DNA of 54,137 nt from Comamonadaceae bacterium. Lineage in GTDB: Bacteria; Pseudomonadota; Gammaproteobacteria; Burkholderiales; Rhodocyclaceae. Positions 27,592-35,898 of the stretch are shown here, piece by piece; within the stretch, counting starts at the first letter, position 1; the number at the start of each line of letters is the position of its first letter. A program made the translations under genes and the position numbers. Under the pieces are notes generated by a model. That model was not told the DNA's origin, searched no databases, and worked only from the letters and a program-made list of their open reading frames with translations. The stretch covers positions 1 through 54,137 of the forward strand of contig JANLJE010000031.1 of assembly GCA_029255645.1 (NCBI GenBank), given 5' to 3'.

Positions 27592-27676
27592 TGGTGCGCG
27601 AGGAGGGACTCGAACCCTCACACCTTGCGGCGCTGGAACCTAAATCCAGTGCGTCTACCCATTCCGCCACCCGCGC
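27592..27676 (-). tRNA. tRNA-Leu (anticodon TAG)
   Basis: An 85-nt class II tRNA on the minus strand: acceptor GCGCGGG pairing with CTCGCGC, anticodon arm CTGGATTTAGGTTCCAG (anticodon TAG), a long variable arm, T arm GGGTTCGAGTCCC, discriminator A and encoded CCA. It lies 95 bases upstream of tig in the same orientation. Confidence 0.95.
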
Positions 27677-27706
27677 TGAAGCCCGCCATTCTAACCGAGA
27701 ACTCCG

Positions 27707-27741
27707 TATACTGTCAGGCCCGCCGAAGCGCTTCGGGCCGT
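27707..27741 (+). promoter_or_regulatory. candidate hpnC promoter and leader hairpin
   Basis: TATACT at 27707-27712 is a good -10 box without a clear -35. Just after it, GGCC and GGCC flank the 12-bp palindrome CGAAGCGCTTCG (27724-27735), forming a hairpin that would lie at the very 5' end of the hpnC mRNA, 17 bases before the ATG. Confidence 0.4.
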
Positions 27742-27757
27742 ACCCTCCATCCCTGCC

Positions 27758-28567
27758 ATGCCGGTCGATCATTACGAGAATTTCCCCGTCGCCTCCCTGC
27801 TTCTCCCCAAGGCCCTGCGACAACCCATCGAAGTCATCTACCACTTCGCCCGCTCCGCCGACGACCTTGCCGACGAAGGCGATGCCCCGCCCTCCGAGCG
27901 CCTCCAGGGCCTGAAAGCGTACCAGCAAGCCCTGGACCGGATCGAAGCCGGCACCCCTACGGACACTCCCTTGTTCCAGCGCCTGGCCCAGGTCATCCAG
28001 ACGCACCAGCTGCCCATACAACTCTTTCGCGATCTGCTCGACGCCTTTGCCCAGGACGTGGTCAAAACCCGCTACACAGACTACCCGGACCTGCTCGATT
28101 ACTGCCGCCGCTCCGCCAACCCGGTGGGCCGGCTGCTGCTGCACCTGTGCAACCGCACCGCCGCCAAGCAACTGCATCAATCCGACTGCATCTGCTCGGC
28201 CCTGCAACTGATCAACTTCTGGCAGGACGTGGCCATCGACTGGCAGAAACACCGTATTTACATCCCCCAGAACGACATGGCCAACTTCGGCATTGACGAA
28301 GGCGATATTGCCGCCGGCCATCGCTCCCCGGCCTGGTGCAAGCTGATGGGCTTTCAGATCGAGCGTACCCGGGCCCTGATGCGGACAGGCGCGCCCCTGG
28401 TGCAACACCTGCCCGGCCGCCTGGGCTGGGAAATCCGTTTGACCATCCAGGGAGGGCTGCGCATCCTGGATCGCATCGAAGCCGTCAATTACGACGTCTT
28501 CTTGCACCGTCCCAGGCTGGGTCTTCCGGACTGGCTGGCCATCGCCTGCCGTTCCCTTACAATGTGA
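27758..28567 (+). CDS. hpnC: squalene synthase HpnC (hydroxysqualene-forming step)
   Basis: Trans-prenyltransferase-like enzyme that, in the three-enzyme bacterial route, converts presqualene diphosphate to hydroxysqualene for hopanoid synthesis. The 269 residues have the first Asp-rich motif RSADDLADEGD (Asp35, 36, 39) and the second region NFWQDVAIDWQKHRIYIP. It is followed directly by hpnD and hpnE. Squalene-hopene cyclase is not in this window. Confidence 0.9.
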   Translation: MPVDHYENFPVASLLLPKALRQPIEVIYHFARSADDLADEGDAPPSERLQGLKAYQQALDRIEAGTPTDTPLFQRLAQVIQTHQLPIQLFRDLLDAFAQDVVKTRYTDYPDLLDYCRRSANPVGRLLLHLCNRTAAKQLHQSDCICSALQLINFWQDVAIDWQKHRIYIPQNDMANFGIDEGDIAAGHRSPAWCKLMGFQIERTRALMRTGAPLVQHLPGRLGWEIRLTIQGGLRILDRIEAVNYDVFLHRPRLGLPDWLAIACRSLTM

Positions 28568-28590
28568 CGCCCGAGAACCCGCAAACGCCC

Positions 28591-29424
28591 ATGACTCCCG
28601 ACGAATACTGCCAGCAAAGGGCAGCCGCCAGCGGCTCCAGCTTCTACTACAGCTTCCTGTTTTTGCCCCCCGAGCGCCGCAAGGCCATCATGGCCCTCTA
28701 TGCTTTCTGCCGGGAAGTGGATGATGTGGTCGACGAATGTGAAGACCCGGCCCTGGCCTCCACCAAGCTGGCCTGGTGGCGCCAGGAGGTGGACCGCCTG
28801 GCCGACGGACAACCTCAGCATCCGGTCTGCCAGGCCCTGCAGGCCGCCGGCAAGCAGTTCAACCTGCCCCGGGAACAGTTGCTGGAAATCATCGACGGCA
28901 TGGAAATGGACCTGCAGCAGTCCCGCTACCTGGACTTCAAGGGGCTCTCCTTGTACTGCTACCGGGTCGCCAGCGTGGTCGGCCTGCTTGCCGCCGAAAT
29001 TTTCGGAATCAAGGATCGCCAGACCCTCAAGTACGCCCACGACCTGGGCATGGCCTTCCAGCTCACCAACATCATCCGGGATATCGGCGAAGATGCCCGC
29101 CGGGGCCGCATCTACATCCCCATGGACGAACTGAAACAGTTCAACGTGCCCGCCGCCGACATCCTCAACGGCCGCTACTCGGACAATTTCACCGCCCTGA
29201 TGCAGTTCCAGATGGCGCGTGCCGGGCGTTATTACGACCAGGCCCTGGCCCAGTTGCCCGCCATCGACAGGAAGTCCCAGCGCCCCGGCCTGATCATGGC
29301 CGCCATCTATCGCACCTTGCTCCGGGAAATCGAGGCCGAAAACTTTCAGGTACTGCACCAGCGCATCGCCCTGACCCCGGTGCGCAAGCTCTGGATTGCC
29401 TGGAAGACCTGGGTCTTCGGCTGA
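28591..29424 (+). CDS. hpnD: presqualene diphosphate synthase HpnD
   Basis: Condenses two farnesyl diphosphates into presqualene diphosphate. From ATG 28591 the protein is 277 residues, with Asp-rich motif one CREVDDVVDE (Asp44, 45, 48) and motif two NIIRDIGEDARRGRIYIP. The frame is open further upstream (28336) inside hpnC, but family similarity starts here. It starts 23 bases after hpnC and ends 9 bases before hpnE, so the three form an operon. Confidence 0.92.
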   Translation: MTPDEYCQQRAAASGSSFYYSFLFLPPERRKAIMALYAFCREVDDVVDECEDPALASTKLAWWRQEVDRLADGQPQHPVCQALQAAGKQFNLPREQLLEIIDGMEMDLQQSRYLDFKGLSLYCYRVASVVGLLAAEIFGIKDRQTLKYAHDLGMAFQLTNIIRDIGEDARRGRIYIPMDELKQFNVPAADILNGRYSDNFTALMQFQMARAGRYYDQALAQLPAIDRKSQRPGLIMAAIYRTLLREIEAENFQVLHQRIALTPVRKLWIAWKTWVFG

Positions 29425-29433
29425 GCGGCCAGG

Positions 29434-30669
29434 ATGAATATCGCCGTCATCGGCGGCGGCTGGGCCGGCATCGCCGCCGCCGTGGAACTGGTGGATCGGG
29501 GAGCCCGCGTCACCCTCTTTGAAGCGGGCCGCCAGCTGGGCGGACGGGCCCGGCGGGCCCGGATCGACGGATTGGAACTGGACAACGGTCAACACATCCT
29601 GCTCGGCGCCTACCGCGACACCCTGGCCCTCATGACCCGGATCGGAGCCGACCCGGAAAAATTGCTCCGGCGCCTGCCCCTGCGGGTGGAAGACAACCGG
29701 GGTTTCTGCCTGGCCCTGCCCCAACTGCCGCCCCCCTTCAACCTGGCCTGGGGCCTCCTCACCGCCCGGGGCGTGAGCCTGGGGGAAAAGCTGCGCACCG
29801 CCCTGTGGATGCAGGGCCTCAAATGGCGCCAGTTCAAGCTGCCCGCCGACACCAGCGTGGCCGCCTGGCTGGAGGGCGCCGGCCAGACCGGCACCTTGCG
29901 CCGCCATCTCTGGGAACCCCTCTGCCTCGCCGCCCTCAACACCCCGGCGGAACAGGCCTCGGCCCAGATCTTCGCCCATGTCCTGCGGGACAGTCTGGGC
30001 AGTCCCGCCACCGGAGCCACGGACCTGTTGCTTCCCCGGGGCAGCCTGTCCGAGCTGATTCCCGACCCCGCCAGCCACTGGCTGAGCACCCGGAGCGCCA
30101 GACTGAGAACCGGGCACCGTGTAAAACGGATCGAACCCGGAGCGGCGGGCTGGCAGGTGGAGGGAGAAACCTTCGCGAAAGTCATTGTTGCCGTAGCGCC
30201 CCAGCATCTGCGCGCCTTGCTGCCCGGACAAGACAAGGTGCCCGACCGCTTCGAGCCCATCGGGACCGTCTACTTCCATTATCCGGCCGGCACTACCTTG
30301 CCCTATCCGCTGAGGGCCCTCCAGGGCGGGGTGGGCCAGTGGCTGGTGGACCGGGGCCGGGGAGTGCTGGCCGCCAGCCTCTCAGGCCATGGGCACTGGG
30401 AGAACATGGGGGATGAGGCGCTGGCGCTGGCGCTGCATCAAGAAATGCAGCAGCCCGGCCCGCTGCCCCCCTACCGTGTGATCCGCGAACAACGAGCCAC
30501 CTTTGCCTGCCTCCCCGATCTGCCCCGGCCCGCTTGCCGCACCTCGTACCCGGACCTGTTCCTGGCTGGGGATTACACCTGGGCCGACTACCCGGCCACT
30601 CTCGAAGGAGCGGTCAGGAGCGGGATGGCGGCAGCGGCGGCCTGTCTGGAGAAAGCCGCAAGGCGGTAG
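29434..30669 (+). CDS. hpnE: hydroxysqualene dehydroxylase HpnE (FAD-dependent)
   Basis: Flavoprotein of the amine-oxidase/phytoene-desaturase fold that reduces hydroxysqualene to squalene. The 411 residues open with the dinucleotide-binding motif IGGGWAGIAAAVEL (about 6-19), then GGRARRARIDGLELDNGQH, and close with the flavin-contact LFLAGDYTWADYPATLEGAV typical of the family. Last gene of the hpnCDE operon. Confidence 0.92.
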   Translation: MNIAVIGGGWAGIAAAVELVDRGARVTLFEAGRQLGGRARRARIDGLELDNGQHILLGAYRDTLALMTRIGADPEKLLRRLPLRVEDNRGFCLALPQLPPPFNLAWGLLTARGVSLGEKLRTALWMQGLKWRQFKLPADTSVAAWLEGAGQTGTLRRHLWEPLCLAALNTPAEQASAQIFAHVLRDSLGSPATGATDLLLPRGSLSELIPDPASHWLSTRSARLRTGHRVKRIEPGAAGWQVEGETFAKVIVAVAPQHLRALLPGQDKVPDRFEPIGTVYFHYPAGTTLPYPLRALQGGVGQWLVDRGRGVLAASLSGHGHWENMGDEALALALHQEMQQPGPLPPYRVIREQRATFACLPDLPRPACRTSYPDLFLAGDYTWADYPATLEGAVRSGMAAAAACLEKAARR

Positions 30670-30694
30670 CCGGCGGGATTCGAGCGGAAAACCC

Positions 30695-31390
30695 TCAAGC
30701 CCCGGCCGCCTCGACCAGCCTTCCCCCATGCATGCGCAGCACCCGGCCACAGCGCCGGGCGATGGCTTCATCGTGGGTCACCAGCACCAGGGTCGTGCCC
30801 TGCTGGGCGTTGATCTCGAACATCAGGTCGATGATGCGTTCCCCGGTCGCGGCATCCAGATTGCCGGTCGGCTCGTCGGCCAGCACCAGTCGGGGATTCG
30901 GGGCAAAAGCACGGGCCAGGGCCACCCGCTGCTGTTCGCCGCCGGAAAGATGCCTGGGGTAATGCTTGAGGCGATGCTCCAGACCCACCCGCTCCAGCCA
31001 CTGGCGCGCCTGCTCGGCGGCCCCGGTGCGGCCCGCCAGTTCCAGGGGCAGCATCACGTTTTCCAGGGCATTCAAGGCGGGTAACAACAAGAAGGACTGA
31101 AACACGAAACCCAGCAGGCGCCCCCGCAACTTAGCCCGCTGGTCCTCATCCAGCTGCCCCAGGTTTTCCCCTGCCAACTGAACCATGCCGGCAGTAGGCA
31201 GGTCCAATCCCGCCAGCAGTCCCAGCAGGGTGGACTTGCCGGAACCGGAGGCACCAACGATGGCCACCGACTCCCCGGCGGTGACCGAGAAGGTAATATC
31301 CTGCAAAATGACCAAGGGGATTTCCCCCGCCCCGGTGGCGGGCACCTGCTTGCCCAGCCCTTCCACTTTCACCACGTCCATGTCTGCCAT
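30695..31390 (-). CDS. ABC transporter ATP-binding protein, YbbA/LolD-like
   Basis: From ATG 31390 a 231-residue ATPase of the MacB/LolD family with Walker A GASGSGKST (46-54), Q-loop, signature LSGGEQQRVALARA, Walker B LVLADEPT and an H-loop VTHD. E. coli YbbA is 228 residues and is likewise divergent from tesA. The partner permease (YbbP-like) is not next to it here. Its start codon region interlocks with that of tesA on the other strand, so each promoter must lie inside the other gene. Substrate unknown. Confidence 0.88.
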   Translation of the reverse strand: MADMDVVKVEGLGKQVPATGAGEIPLVILQDITFSVTAGESVAIVGASGSGKSTLLGLLAGLDLPTAGMVQLAGENLGQLDEDQRAKLRGRLLGFVFQSFLLLPALNALENVMLPLELAGRTGAAEQARQWLERVGLEHRLKHYPRHLSGGEQQRVALARAFAPNPRLVLADEPTGNLDAATGERIIDLMFEINAQQGTTLVLVTHDEAIARRCGRVLRMHGGRLVEAAGA

Positions 31391-31988
31391 GCGCCACTTT
31401 CTGCTGATTGCCATCCTGTCATGGAGTTTTCCAGCCCTGGCGGCCGGAAACATCCTCGTCTTCGGCGATTCCCTTTCTGCCGGCTACGGCATTCCCCTGG
31501 AAGCTGCCTGGCCCAGCCTGATGCAGCAAAAGCTCAAGGCCAGCAAGCACGATTATAACGTCGTGAATCAGAGTATCTCGGGCGAAACCACGGCCGGCGG
31601 GCGCTCCCGACTGCCCGATGCCCTCGCCCGGCACAAGCCGGCCATCATCATCCTGGCCCTGGGTGCCAATGATGGACTCCGGGGCCTGCCTCTGGAACAG
31701 ATGCAGAACAACCTGCAAGCCATGATCACCCTGGCCCGGAATGCCGGAGCGCGGGTGGTGCTGGTGGGGATGCGGATGCCTCCCAATTACGGACCCTATG
31801 CCGCAAAATTCGAGGACGTGTATGTCCGGCTGGCAAAGGAAAACCAGCTCCCCCTGGTAAAATTCCTGCTCGACGGCATTGCCGACCAGCCTGCCATGTT
31901 CCAGGCCGATGGCCTGCACCCCATCGCCGCTGCCCAGCGCCGCATCCTCGACAACATCTGGCCGACCCTCACCCCCTTGCTGCGTTGA
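31380..31988 (+). CDS. tesA: arylesterase / acyl-CoA thioesterase I, TesA-like
   Basis: Periplasmic SGNH-hydrolase. It starts at ATG 31380 (202 residues) or ATG 31389 (199). A signal peptide of the form RHFLLIAILSWSFPALAA precedes the mature enzyme. SGNH blocks are GDSLSAGYG (nucleophile Ser), a Gly in block II, GANDGLRG (Asn) and DGLHP (catalytic Asp/His). Family members hydrolyse thioesters and esters and have lysophospholipase activity. The overlapping divergent arrangement with ybbA resembles that in E. coli. Confidence 0.9.
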   Translation: MSAMRHFLLIAILSWSFPALAAGNILVFGDSLSAGYGIPLEAAWPSLMQQKLKASKHDYNVVNQSISGETTAGGRSRLPDALARHKPAIIILALGANDGLRGLPLEQMQNNLQAMITLARNAGARVVLVGMRMPPNYGPYAAKFEDVYVRLAKENQLPLVKFLLDGIADQPAMFQADGLHPIAAAQRRILDNIWPTLTPLLR

Positions 31989-32317
31989 ATCAGCGCCCCC
32001 CTTTGTCCTGACAATCCCGGCAATCCCGCAATCCCGGCAGGCACAAAGGCGCGGCTCATGGCGCAGCAAGCAGGGAGAAAGTCGTGCCGCCGTCATTTTT
32101 CCTCCGCAAAGCCTTATCATTACAGACTCGGCATCGCTGACCCGGCATTGCTGACCCGGGCAATCGACGATCATCCCTTTCTATCCGGCTTCTGTCACGG
32201 GTAGTGCGGTAGCGCCGGGATGCCAACATGAATTCGTGGAAATCCACCGCTATTTCCCACTGGAATTTGTGGTAGATTTGTGCACTGCACAAGAATGATT
32301 TACTGAGGCCCAAAGAC
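31989..32317. other. 329-bp intergenic region
   Basis: No gene is supported between tesA and the Pat-like gene. It contains a near-perfect 2 x 14-bp tandem repeat of CGGCATCGCTGACC (32129-32156, one mismatch), CCCGGCAATCCCG-like iterations near 32020-32040, and the TGCA palindrome listed separately just before the next gene. Confidence 0.5.
32278..32292. promoter_or_regulatory. TTGTGCA-C-TGCACAA palindrome
   Basis: A perfect 7-1-7 inverted repeat 25 bases before the ATG of the Pat-like gene, in the position of an operator. TGCA-rich palindromes of this type are reminiscent of PhaR (polyhydroxybutyrate regulator) sites in betaproteobacteria; that link is inference only. Confidence 0.5.
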
Positions 32318-35011
32318 ATGCTGGAACACCACTATCTGACCTCCATGTTTGAACCCAAATCCGTCGCCGTGATCGGCGCTTCGGAGCGGGAAAACTCGGT
32401 CGGCAACATCATCTTCAGGAACATCCTGGACTCTGGCTACTCGGGCCGGCTCTACGCCATCAACCCCAAGCATGAGACCATACTCGGCCAGCAATCCTAC
32501 AAGAGCATCGAGGAAATCGGTGCCCGGGTCGAACTGGCCGTGATCGCCACACGCCCCCAGACAGGACCCATGCTGGTCGAACAGTGCGGCCGCAGCGGCA
32601 TCAAGAACGTGATCGTGATCAGCTCCGGCTTTGCCGAGGCGGGCCACATCGGCGCCAATCTGGAACGCAAGATGCTGGAAATCGCCCGTTCCTACAATGT
32701 GCGCATCCTGGGCCCCAACTGCCTGGGCATCATCCGCCCCGACCTGGGCCTCAATGCCACCTTCGCCAAGATGACGGCCAATGCCGGCAACCTGGCCCTG
32801 GTCTCCCAATCCGGCGCCATGTGCGCCGCGGTGCTGGACTGGGCCAAATCCAACCATGTGGGCTTTTCCTCGGTGATCTCCCTGGGCAGCACCGCCGACA
32901 TCGATTTTGGTGAAATCCTCGACTACCTGATCTACGACAACCGCACCCACTACATCCTCATGTACGTGGAGGGCATCCGTCATGCCCGGCGTTTCATGAG
33001 TGCGCTGCGCTCCGCCGCCCGCATCAAACCGATCATCCTCTTGAAGGCGGGCCGCCACGAAGCAGGTTCGATTGCCGCCCAGACCCATTCCGGCATGCTG
33101 GCCGTCGCCGATGCAGTATTCGAGGCGGCCGTGCGCCGCTCCGGCGTGGTACGGGTGCAGAACGTCGGCCAACTGTTCTATGCCGCCAAGGCCCTGGCTT
33201 CCAAGTTCCGGCCTCTGGGCGACCGGCTGGCGATCATCACCAACGGCGGTGGCCCCGGCGCCATGGCGGCCGATCGGGCCGGCGACCTGGGCATCCCCCT
33301 GGCAACGCTGTCCGATGAGACCGTGATCAAACTGAACAAGTGCCTGCCGTCCACCTGGTCACACAGCAACCCCATCGACATCGTCGGCGATGCCACTCCG
33401 GAACGCTACCGGGAAGCCATCGTGGCCCTCTCCGAGGACAAGGAAATCGATGCCGTGCTGGTGATGCTCTCGCCTCAGGCCATGACCGACCCCATGGGAG
33501 TGGCCAAGGCCATGATCGAAATCCATGAACAAGGCCTGAAGCCCATCCTCTGTTGCTGGATGGGTGAAGAACAGGTGGTCCAATCCCGCAACCTGCTGAA
33601 AGATGCGGGCATCCCCGCCTTCCGCATGCCCGAGACGGCAGTGGAACTGTTCCACCATATTTCCACCTTCTACAAGAACCAGAAGCTCCTGCTGCAAACC
33701 CCGGCGCCGATCCGTCAGCAGGACCGGCCCGAGTTCGAGGGCGCCAAGATGCTCATCGAAGCAGTGCTCTCGGAACGCCGCAAGATCCTCTCCGAGATGG
33801 AATCCAAGGCCATCCTGCGTGCCTTCCGGGTACCCGTGGCCCAGACCATGGTCGCCCGTACGCCGACCGAGGCCCTGCTGCTCGCCGAGCAACTGGGCTT
33901 CCCGGTGGCCATGAAGGTGGATTCGCTCGACCTGGCGCACAAGTCCGATGCCGGCGGGGTGCGCCTCAACATCACCAACGCACCCGCGGTGCGCAATGCC
34001 TACCACGACATCATCGAGACGGTAAAAAAACGCCAGCCCAACGCCCGCATCAATGGCGTCTCCATCGAACCCTTCCTGGCCCGGCCCCACGGCCGCGAAC
34101 TGATGCTGGGTGTATTCCGCGACCCGATCTTCGGGCCGGTGATCACCTTTGGTGCCGGCGGCTTCGATGTGGAAGTGTTCAGCGACCGCTCCGTCGCCAT
34201 GCCCCCGCTGAACCGCTTCCTGGCCCAGGACCTGATCAAGTCCACCCGCGCCTCCAAGCTCCTGGGCCAATTCCACAACATGCCGCCGGTAGACATGGAA
34301 GCCCTGGAAGAGGTGCTGCTCTCCATCTCCGAAATGGTTTGCGAACTGCCCTGGATCATGGAAATGGACATCAATCCGCTGATCGTCGATGAAGACGGCG
34401 CCATTGCCGTGGATGCCCGCATTGTCATCGACCATGCACCGGCCACGGGTGACCGCTATTCCCACATGGCCATCTACCCCTATCCGGTCCATCTGGTGCA
34501 GGAATGGCAGATGAACGACGGCCAGTCCGTCACCATTCGCCCGATCCGCCCCGAGGATGCGGACCTGGAGCAGGATTTCGTCAGGAGCATGTCCGACGAA
34601 TCCCGCTACTACCGCTTCATGGACACCATCCGGGAACTGACCCCCGCCATGCTGGTACGCTTCACCCAGATCGACTACGACCGGGAAATGGCCCTGATCG
34701 CCGTCATCAAAGATGAGGAAAGCGGGAAGGAAACCCAGATCGGCGTAGCCCGTTATGTGGTGAACCCGGACGGGGAATCCGTCGAATTCGCGCTGGCCGT
34801 GGGGGATAACTGGCAGAAGTGCGGCATCGGCCGCAAGCTGATGAGTTGCCTGATCGAATGCGCCCGCATGAAGGGCTACCGGGCCGTGGTCGGGGATGTG
34901 CTCTCCACCAACACCAAGATGTTCCGCCTCATGACCAGCCTGGGCTTCTCCATCCATCCCCACCCTGACGACACGGCGGTGAAGAAAGTCGTCAAGCCCC
35001 TGGCAAACTGA
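32318..35011 (+). CDS. Pat-like protein acetyltransferase: acyl-CoA synthetase (NDP-forming) fused to GNAT
   Basis: An 897-residue multidomain protein. It has an N-terminal CoA-binding Rossmann domain (SVAVIGASERENSVGN near 15-30), a succinyl-CoA-ligase-like domain with His257 in AAQTHSGML, an ATP-grasp domain (about 480-700), and a C-terminal GNAT acetyltransferase domain from about 735 with VTIRPIRPEDADLEQDF and the acetyl-CoA loop QKCGIGRKL. Related PatZ/Pat proteins acetylate lysines, for example in acetyl-CoA synthetase. The ligase-type His is retained, so ADP-forming acyl-CoA synthetase activity cannot be excluded. A second ATG at 32345 is possible. It stands alone between a palindrome and a terminator-like hairpin. 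Confidence 0.85.
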   Translation: MLEHHYLTSMFEPKSVAVIGASERENSVGNIIFRNILDSGYSGRLYAINPKHETILGQQSYKSIEEIGARVELAVIATRPQTGPMLVEQCGRSGIKNVIVISSGFAEAGHIGANLERKMLEIARSYNVRILGPNCLGIIRPDLGLNATFAKMTANAGNLALVSQSGAMCAAVLDWAKSNHVGFSSVISLGSTADIDFGEILDYLIYDNRTHYILMYVEGIRHARRFMSALRSAARIKPIILLKAGRHEAGSIAAQTHSGMLAVADAVFEAAVRRSGVVRVQNVGQLFYAAKALASKFRPLGDRLAIITNGGGPGAMAADRAGDLGIPLATLSDETVIKLNKCLPSTWSHSNPIDIVGDATPERYREAIVALSEDKEIDAVLVMLSPQAMTDPMGVAKAMIEIHEQGLKPILCCWMGEEQVVQSRNLLKDAGIPAFRMPETAVELFHHISTFYKNQKLLLQTPAPIRQQDRPEFEGAKMLIEAVLSERRKILSEMESKAILRAFRVPVAQTMVARTPTEALLLAEQLGFPVAMKVDSLDLAHKSDAGGVRLNITNAPAVRNAYHDIIETVKKRQPNARINGVSIEPFLARPHGRELMLGVFRDPIFGPVITFGAGGFDVEVFSDRSVAMPPLNRFLAQDLIKSTRASKLLGQFHNMPPVDMEALEEVLLSISEMVCELPWIMEMDINPLIVDEDGAIAVDARIVIDHAPATGDRYSHMAIYPYPVHLVQEWQMNDGQSVTIRPIRPEDADLEQDFVRSMSDESRYYRFMDTIRELTPAMLVRFTQIDYDREMALIAVIKDEESGKETQIGVARYVVNPDGESVEFALAVGDNWQKCGIGRKLMSCLIECARMKGYRAVVGDVLSTNTKMFRLMTSLGFSIHPHPDDTAVKKVVKPLAN

Positions 35012-35101
35012 GCTTTCCCAGGGTCGGGTTGCACACTCCAGGCCGGGTGCACTTCAGGCCACGACCGGCCTGGAAAACCACACCCGGCCCCGTTTCATGA
35101 C

Positions 35102-35134
35102 AAAGCGGCAAGGTTCGATCAGCCTTGCCGCTTT
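35102..35134. terminator. hairpin between convergent genes
   Basis: AAAGCGGCAAGG pairs perfectly with CCTTGCCGCTTT around a 9-nt loop. It lies about 90 bases after the Pat-like stop and 72 bases after the DUF3460 stop (minus), so it may serve both strands. U tracts are short (three). Confidence 0.65.
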
Positions 35135-35206
35135 CATCTGCAAGGTCCCGGGTCTCCGGGCCTTATTCGAACCTTATTCTGACCTCAATCCGGGCCTTCC
35201 CGGGCC

Positions 35207-35416
35207 TTATTCGCCGAAGAAATTCACATCATAGGGATAAGGCTTCGGCGCTTCCTTTGACGTCTCAAAACCCTGGCGAAGCTCCGGTTCCTGCTTTTTG
35301 TCCCACCACAGACTACGGCCCGCCTGCTGATCGGCGGCCCATTCCGGATGACTTGCCATCATTTCGCGCATCCACCGGGTGTGATCGGATTCGTAATTAC
35401 TGACGACGATACCCAT
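35207..35416 (-). CDS. DUF3460 family protein
   Basis: A 69-residue protein matching DUF3460, a betaproteobacterial family, with the hallmark YESDHTRWMREMM near the N-terminus and GRSLWWDKK in the middle. No known function. It is downstream of DUF3567 on the same strand (71-bp gap). The ribosome site is weak. Confidence 0.85.
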   Translation of the reverse strand: MGIVVSNYESDHTRWMREMMASHPEWAADQQAGRSLWWDKKQEPELRQGFETSKEAPKPYPYDVNFFGE

Positions 35417-35487
35417 GATTTTCAGAGTCCCTGAACGAAGATGGCAAGGATTCTAACACGCCGATCCCGCCCTTTGATCCAGGCCTT

Positions 35488-35721
35488 TCAGTGGAAGACA
35501 ATCGGCTGGGCCAGCCCATCGCAATAGTCGCCCAGGAAGGCATCGACGGTTTCCTCGTCCCGCTCATCCTCGGGAATGCCGTTGATGGCGTTACGAAAGC
35601 GCAGCGCCAAAGGCCCCTGGAGAAAAAGCATGCGCATGGCCTCTTTATCCACCAACTCAAACCCCTGCTGCGCAGGATAGGCCAGAACCGAATAGTGTTC
35701 GCTGTTGTAGACCACGTTCAT
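35488..35721 (-). CDS. DUF3567 family protein
   Basis: A 77-residue protein starting MNVVYNSEHYSVLAY, the typical opening of DUF3567, also a betaproteobacterial family of unknown role. The middle reads EAMRMLFLQGPLALRFRNAI. GAGGAG lies about 8 nt before the ATG. A soluble protein; it may be co-expressed with DUF3460. Confidence 0.85.
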   Translation of the reverse strand: MNVVYNSEHYSVLAYPAQQGFELVDKEAMRMLFLQGPLALRFRNAINGIPEDERDEETVDAFLGDYCDGLAQPIVFH

Positions 35722-35812
35722 GATGGGGCTCCTCGTAGAAAACGGTTGAAACGATTCTTCACCCTGTAGATGTGATGTCGGCCTCGATTTTCAAGTCTTG
35801 AGCACCAAATAG

Positions 35813-35838
35813 AGGCTCATCAAGGAGGCTCATCAAGG
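35813..35838. repeat. 2 x 13-bp tandem duplication
   Basis: GAGGCTCATCAAG repeated perfectly in tandem in the divergent intergenic region between DUF3567 (-) and the mutarotase (+). Confidence 0.95.
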
Positions 35839-35898
35839 CGCATCACACTTTCCAGTTAAACTACGCACCCTCGAAAACAGCATACCTCATCTCACCCG

